Of a DNA stretch of 9,643 nt, positions 6,380 to 9,643 are shown in pieces. A program made the position numbers and the translations under genes. The first letter of the stretch is position 1. The number at the start of each line of letters is the position of its first letter. Origin of the DNA: an uncultured Verrucomicrobiota bacterium (GTDB taxonomy: Bacteria > Verrucomicrobiota > Verrucomicrobiia > Chthoniobacterales > SZAS-18); contig CALMVM010000327.1 of assembly GCA_937873255.1 (NCBI GenBank), positions 8,203 through 17,845 of the forward strand, written 5' to 3'. The notes under the pieces are model-generated. The model saw only the letters and a program-made list of their open reading frames with translations, had not been told where the DNA came from and did not search any database.

Positions 6380-7555
6380 ATGAAGCGTAAAAAAATTGCG
6401 GTGCTCGGTTTCATGGCGAATTGCCCGATTGCAGGCGTCATCTGGCAGCATCTGCACTACATCATCGGTCTCCAACGGCTCGGCCACGAGGTCTATTACA
6501 TCGAGGATACCTCGCGGATTCCTTACGACCCCGTTCAGCAAACGCTGACGGAGGATTATTCGTACGCCGCGCATATCCTCGGGAAACTGGCCGCCGAACA
6601 TGGGTTCGTGGGGCGTTGGGCGTTTAGCCCCCGTTATAAGTCGCGCGACGAAACCGCCGGTTTGGGTCGGACCTTCCTGAACGAACTCTACAGCGACGCC
6701 GACGCGCTGCTCAACATCTGCGGCTCGCACGAACTCAACGATGATCTCCTGCGCAGCGAGCGGATCGTCTATGTCGAGAGCGACCCGGCCGTCGAACAGA
6801 TCAAGGTGGATCAGGGCGACGCCGCCACGACGGCCTTTCTGGCGCGGCATTGCGCGCGGTTCACGTTCGGCGAGAACGTCGGCCGGCCGGAATTCCCCGT
6901 GCCACTCCACGGTTTGACCTGGCTCCCGACCCGTCAGCCCGTGGTGTGCGACCTCTGGAACCGCCCCACCCGACCAATGGCGGCCGACGCCCGGTACACG
7001 TCCATCGCCAATCTCGCCACCGGTGGCAAAAAGGACATTGCCTGGCGCGGCGAGAATTACCTCTGGAGCAAACTGCCCGAGTTCCTACGCTACCGGCTCG
7101 TACCGCAGCGTTGCGCGGAGGATTTCGAGCTGGCGACACACTTCGCGGACCGTACGCTGGGGGACGGTTTCCAGGAAGCCGGCTGGCGAATTGTCCCCCC
7201 CGACGAAATCAGCGTGGACCACCATCGCTACGTCGAATACATCGGCGGTTCGAAGGGGGAATTCACGGTGGCGAAGGACCAGTACGTGCGACTGCACACC
7301 GGCTGGTTCAGCGACCGTAGCGCGTGTTATCTTGCCGCCGGCCGCCCGGTCGTCACCCAACAGACCGGGTTCACGCGTTTGTACGGCGGAGACGCGGGCT
7401 TGTTCGCGTTCGAGACCGTCGAGGATATCGTGGAAGCCGTCGGCAGGATCAACTCCGACTACGCTCGGCATTGTCAGGCCGCCCGGGAAATCGCCCGCGA
7501 ATTTTTCGAGGCCGAAACGGTCCTGCGTTCGATGTTGGACCGCGTCGGGATATGA
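6380..7555 (+). CDS. Putative GT-B-like glycosyltransferase
   Basis: A 391-residue cytosolic protein that looks like a GT-B-fold glycosyltransferase. It begins MKRKKIAVLGFMANCPIAGVIW, a first Rossmann strand and loop. HLHYIIGLQRLGHEVYYIEDT (25-44) then resembles the N-terminal half seen in many glycosyltransferases. The C-terminal segment LHTGWFSDRSACYLAAGRPVVTQQTGF (305-331) matches the donor-binding region of the GT1/GT4-like families, where an S-R-..-YLA-.GRPVV pattern contacts the nucleotide sugar. A helical tail (ARHCQAAREIAREFFEAETVL) follows. Donor and acceptor are unknown. Two starts are possible: ATG at 6380, chosen because MKRKK is followed directly by the Rossmann strand, or TTG at 6362, whose last two bases overlap the ABC stop and would allow translational coupling, adding six residues. 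Neither has a Shine-Dalgarno site. Its tight link to the exporter points to shared glycan or glycolipid work. Confidence 0.78.
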   Translation: MKRKKIAVLGFMANCPIAGVIWQHLHYIIGLQRLGHEVYYIEDTSRIPYDPVQQTLTEDYSYAAHILGKLAAEHGFVGRWAFSPRYKSRDETAGLGRTFLNELYSDADALLNICGSHELNDDLLRSERIVYVESDPAVEQIKVDQGDAATTAFLARHCARFTFGENVGRPEFPVPLHGLTWLPTRQPVVCDLWNRPTRPMAADARYTSIANLATGGKKDIAWRGENYLWSKLPEFLRYRLVPQRCAEDFELATHFADRTLGDGFQEAGWRIVPPDEISVDHHRYVEYIGGSKGEFTVAKDQYVRLHTGWFSDRSACYLAAGRPVVTQQTGFTRLYGGDAGLFAFETVEDIVEAVGRINSDYARHCQAAREIAREFFEAETVLRSMLDRVGI

Positions 7556-7618
7556 CGGCGGACGCGAAAAGAAAGCGCGGCAAGCGTACGAGGCGCGAAC
7601 AGTTCCGACGCCCGTCCC

Positions 7619-8419
7619 GTGAATATCCTCCTGCACACCATCGCCCTCGAACCGGCCCGCTGGACACCCCAGCGTGTTTCGCGGCCCTTGTCGGAACTCC
7701 TGCCGACGGTTGCCGGGGCCGGTTTTTACAAGTTGGAAATCTTCGAGCCGCACCTCGCCATGCTCCCGGACGAGCCGGCCTTGATCCCGATCTTCGAGCG
7801 ATACCACCTTGTGCCCATGGTGCTCAGTTCCTACCTGGAACTCTCACCGCATCTGAATCCGGAGGCCGCGTTTGAAACGCAAGCCGCCGAACTGCTCGCG
7901 CGGGTGGATCGTTTCGGATTCGGGAAGGTACGGCTTTTCCCCGGCAGCGGCCCGGACCCCGCGAACACCGGCGCAACCATCGCGCAGATCGGCCGACGCC
8001 TGGGCTTTCTGGCTGGTCAGCGGCCGGAGGTGGAGTTCCTTCTGGAAACCCACGATGGTTCCCTGGCCGACAGCCCGGGCCTTGTGATCGAGCTGGTCCG
8101 CACCAGCGGCCGGCCGAACGTCGGCCTCTTGTGGCAGCCCACGATCTTCGAGCCTCGGGCCGCCATGGCCCAATGGGAAATGCAGAAGCCCTTCGTGCGA
8201 CACGTCCACCTGCAAAACCGCACCCCGGACGGGCGATTTTCTCGTTTGGAGTCGGGGGTGATCGATTGGGAAGCGATCCTCGGATCGGTGGAATTCCAGG
8301 TGGATGTGAGCCTCGAATTCGTTCCCAGCGGGATCTGCGAGGTGGAGGCGTTTGACCTCACGACCGTCGTGCAGGAAGCCGTCGAGGAGTTCGGATACGT
8401 CGTCAAATTGGAGAGTTGA
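7619..8419 (+). CDS. Xylose-isomerase-like TIM-barrel protein (sugar phosphate isomerase/epimerase family)
   Basis: A 266-residue member of the AP-endonuclease-2 / xylose-isomerase-like TIM-barrel group, whose members isomerise, epimerise or dehydrate sugars and inositols using a divalent metal. Barrel landmarks are LPTVAGAGFYKLEI (strand 2 region), LLETHDGS with Glu143 and His145, NVGLLWQP (167-174), RHVHLQNR with His195 and His197, SGVIDW (212-217) and SLEF with Glu233. In relatives the NVGLLW segment usually ends in a metal-binding Asp-x-x-His; here it reads Gln-Pro-Thr, so the metal site may be altered. The start is GTG at 7619, the only one that includes the first strand MNILLHTIAL. It has no Shine-Dalgarno site and lies 63 bases after the glycosyltransferase, on the same strand and likely in the same operon. 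It may make or edit the sugar used by the neighbours, but the substrate is unknown. Confidence 0.82.
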   Translation: MNILLHTIALEPARWTPQRVSRPLSELLPTVAGAGFYKLEIFEPHLAMLPDEPALIPIFERYHLVPMVLSSYLELSPHLNPEAAFETQAAELLARVDRFGFGKVRLFPGSGPDPANTGATIAQIGRRLGFLAGQRPEVEFLLETHDGSLADSPGLVIELVRTSGRPNVGLLWQPTIFEPRAAMAQWEMQKPFVRHVHLQNRTPDGRFSRLESGVIDWEAILGSVEFQVDVSLEFVPSGICEVEAFDLTTVVQEAVEEFGYVVKLES

Positions 8420-8428
8420 CGCGCAAAA

Positions 8429-8460
8429 GGGAGAGTTCTCCCGAGTTGCTGAATTTTTTT
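8429..8460 (+). terminator. Possible terminator of the ABC-glycosyltransferase-TIM operon
   Basis: A 5-base stem, GGGAG (8429-8433) and CTCCC (8438-8442) with loop AGTT, lies just after the TIM-barrel stop. A seven-T run follows 12 bases later (8454-8460). The stem is short and the T run is not directly adjacent, so termination would be weak. It is nonetheless the only candidate after this gene. Confidence 0.35.
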
Positions 8461-8513
8461 GTTTTGACCCGTGTCGAGGGGCGAATTTTCGGGAATGCGC
8501 CCATTTACACTGA

Positions 8514-8523
8514 GGAATATTCC
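8514..8523. repeat. Palindrome GGAATATTCC
   Basis: A perfect 10-base palindrome in the 249-base stretch before the response-regulator gene, in a locally AT-rich patch. It could be an operator for that gene. It sits just after TTTACA (8504-8509), a possible -35, but no matching -10 is seen at normal spacing. Confidence 0.3.
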
Positions 8524-8531
8524 CCATCGAT

Positions 8532-8619
8532 GCATTGCCGCCACCGTGCCCGGCGGAGGGTCGCGGCGGCCGGCGTAGCGGTGGCATGCAAGCTGTTCAT
8601 GCTAGGAGAAAGCCCACCG
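8532..8619 (+). promoter_or_regulatory. Candidate structured leader with competing stems
   Basis: Three related arms occur in order: GCCACCG (8540-8546), CGGTGGC (8579-8585) and CCACCG (8614-8619). The middle arm can pair with the first (7 bases, plus an outer GCAT/ATGC pair at 8532-8535 and 8586-8589) or with the third (6 bases, enclosing a smaller GCATG/CATGC hairpin at 8584-8602), but not both. Such exclusive pairing is the layout of attenuators and riboswitches. The region is very GC-rich, so chance pairing is a real possibility. It matches no riboswitch class I know, and no terminator T tract follows. Any switching would act on ribosome access to the response-regulator gene 50 bases downstream. 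Confidence 0.3.
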
Positions 8620-8656
8620 GACGCGACCGCGGACACCCTGAAAGACGGGACTGGTT

Positions 8657-8660
8657 GGAG
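8657..8660 (+). promoter_or_regulatory. Ribosome binding site of the response-regulator gene
   Basis: GGAG lies eight bases before the ATG at 8669 and fixes that start. It is the only clear Shine-Dalgarno site in the window. It falls in the loop of a 5-base stem TGGTT (8652-8656) / AACCA (8664-8668) that abuts the start codon. Confidence 0.7.
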
Positions 8661-8668
8661 AGAAACCA

Positions 8669-9643
8669 ATGGATCCGAAAATCCTGTTGATCGACGATAG
8701 CGCGATCCTACGCCGCATCGCCACCAACGTGCTCCAGACCCGCTCGGTCTGTGGTGAGGTGATCACGGCCTCCCGCGCCACCGAAGGGTTTGCCAGGGCT
8801 TGCACGTCGAGCGTCGGGCTGGTGCTCGTGGATTATCAGATCGCCGGGATGCCCGGCGCCGACTTGTGCCGGCGGTTGCTGGCCGAGCATCGGACCAGTC
8901 ACGTTCCCGTGATTTTGCTGCTCGGACCGGGGATGACGCCGCCGGAAAGAAGTACCCTGCCCGCCAATATCGTCGACTTTCTGGTCAAGCCGTTCACGCC
9001 CGAGCAACTCGTGAGCGCCGTGAAGGCCGCGTTGGGTGCGGCAGGCGACGACGCGCCCGTCGGCCGATTGCGACAGCCTGCGGCTTACTCCACGGTTTCC
9101 CGGCCGGTGGCGATGAGCGCGCCTCTTGAGGTGGCCGCCGTGAACGCGACCGCGCTCGTCCGCCGCGAAACGAACCGCCTGCTCTATGCGCAGGCCGCGA
9201 CGCGGCAGACGACGGCATCACCGACAGTGCGAGAAGCGCCGGCACGGCGGGTCCAAATTGATCCGACGCGGCTGCGCACCGCCCTCGTCAACGCCGTGTC
9301 CCGACAGGAAACCGGCGCTCTCCGCATCACGGCCGGCGACGGCCCGTCCACGGATATTTACATGGAAAACGGGCGCATCGTCGTTGTGGCGACGACGGAC
9401 GCCGTGCGATACAGCGAGGAGGCGGACGGCGTCGTGCCGCCGAAGGTCAGCCCGGCGACCCTCGGCGAGGTCGTGGCCGAACAGGCTCAATCGGGAGTGC
9501 CGTTCTTCCTTTCGCTCGGCGCGCGGGGGCTGTTGTCCAAGGCGGCGGCGATTGGCCTGTTGCACCGCTTCGGCCAGAAACACTTCGCGCATTTCTGGGC
9601 GGTGCCGCCGGAGTCGCTCGTTTTTAAATTCGTCGGCATGGAC
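8669..9643 (+). CDS. Response regulator: receiver domain plus DUF4388/PATAN-like region (3' end cut by window edge)
   Basis: The 325 codons seen start MDPKILLIDDSAILRRI. Residues 1-122 form a CheY-like receiver: acidic pocket Asp9 and Asp10, phosphorylation site Asp55 in LVLVD, and Lys107 in FLVKPF. The Thr/Ser that normally ends strand 4 is replaced; the segment reads VILLLGPG. About 123-195 is a low-complexity linker rich in Ala, Arg and Thr. From about 197 onward, TRLRTALVNAVSRQETGALRI, then IYMENGRIVVVATTD and a helical stretch ending FGQKHFAHFWAVPPESLVFKF, resembles the DUF4388 (PATAN) domain. That domain is often joined to receivers in signalling and surface-motility proteins. No DNA-binding domain is seen so far, so the output is probably by protein contact. 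The gene follows a 249-base non-coding region and is separate from the glycan operon. No histidine kinase is visible. The receiver call is strong, the second domain moderate. Confidence 0.85.
   Translation, partial: MDPKILLIDDSAILRRIATNVLQTRSVCGEVITASRATEGFARACTSSVGLVLVDYQIAGMPGADLCRRLLAEHRTSHVPVILLLGPGMTPPERSTLPANIVDFLVKPFTPEQLVSAVKAALGAAGDDAPVGRLRQPAAYSTVSRPVAMSAPLEVAAVNATALVRRETNRLLYAQAATRQTTASPTVREAPARRVQIDPTRLRTALVNAVSRQETGALRITAGDGPSTDIYMENGRIVVVATTDAVRYSEEADGVVPPKVSPATLGEVVAEQAQSGVPFFLSLGARGLLSKAAAIGLLHRFGQKHFAHFWAVPPESLVFKFVGMD

Noticed and set aside
7552..7875. An ATG overlapping the glycosyltransferase stop (ATGA) that opens a frame starting MTADAKRKRGKRTRR
   Set aside because: The frame soon runs out of phase through the TIM-barrel gene and its product looks like shadow sequence. 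A short basic peptide from this start cannot be excluded but has no support.
8601..8625. AAAGCC followed by CCGG, resembling part of a class-I c-di-GMP riboswitch
   Set aside because: The other conserved segments of that riboswitch (the first-stem AAACC region and the closing GGG segment) are not found at the right places, so the match is probably chance.
8416..8700. A 94-codon plus-strand frame before the response regulator
   Set aside because: It has Arg/Pro-rich, domain-free content, overlaps the stop of the preceding gene and the true start with its Shine-Dalgarno site, and has no initiation signal.

Overview
The window is GC-rich bacterial chromosome. It holds eight recognisable protein genes and one small unrecognised one, in two divergent blocks. 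The gene families and the near absence of Shine-Dalgarno sites fit a member of the PVC group, most likely Verrucomicrobiota (Opitutus-like). This is an inference from gene style only; there is no rRNA or other taxonomic marker here.

Left block, all on the minus strand, read from right to left. A DedA-family membrane protein (4421-3768) comes first. A 195-base non-coding stretch rich in inverted repeats follows. Then comes a 60-codon gene of unknown function (3572-3390) with its own convincing intrinsic terminator. After it lie purB, adenylosuccinate lyase (3285-1990), a secreted polysaccharide-deacetylase lipoprotein (1839-505), and 13 bases later the start of ffh, the signal recognition particle GTPase, which runs off the left edge. 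The order mixes housekeeping genes (purine synthesis, protein targeting) with envelope genes.

Right block, all on the plus strand. A compact three-gene group covers 4581-8419: an MsbA-like ABC exporter half-transporter, a GT-B-like glycosyltransferase 14 bases downstream, and a xylose-isomerase-like TIM-barrel protein 63 bases further on. They look like one operon making, modifying and exporting a glycan or glycolipid, but the substrate cannot be read from the sequence. A 249-base non-coding region follows, with a possible terminator and an RNA-like set of competing inverted repeats. It leads into a two-domain response regulator (receiver plus a DUF4388/PATAN-like region) that is cut by the right edge.

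No tRNA, rRNA, CRISPR array, insertion sequence or phage gene was seen. There is no clear undescribed defence or mobile system. The strongest leads are the three-gene glycan cassette, the small gene with its own terminator, the competing stems upstream of the response regulator, and several departures from family-consensus active-site residues.
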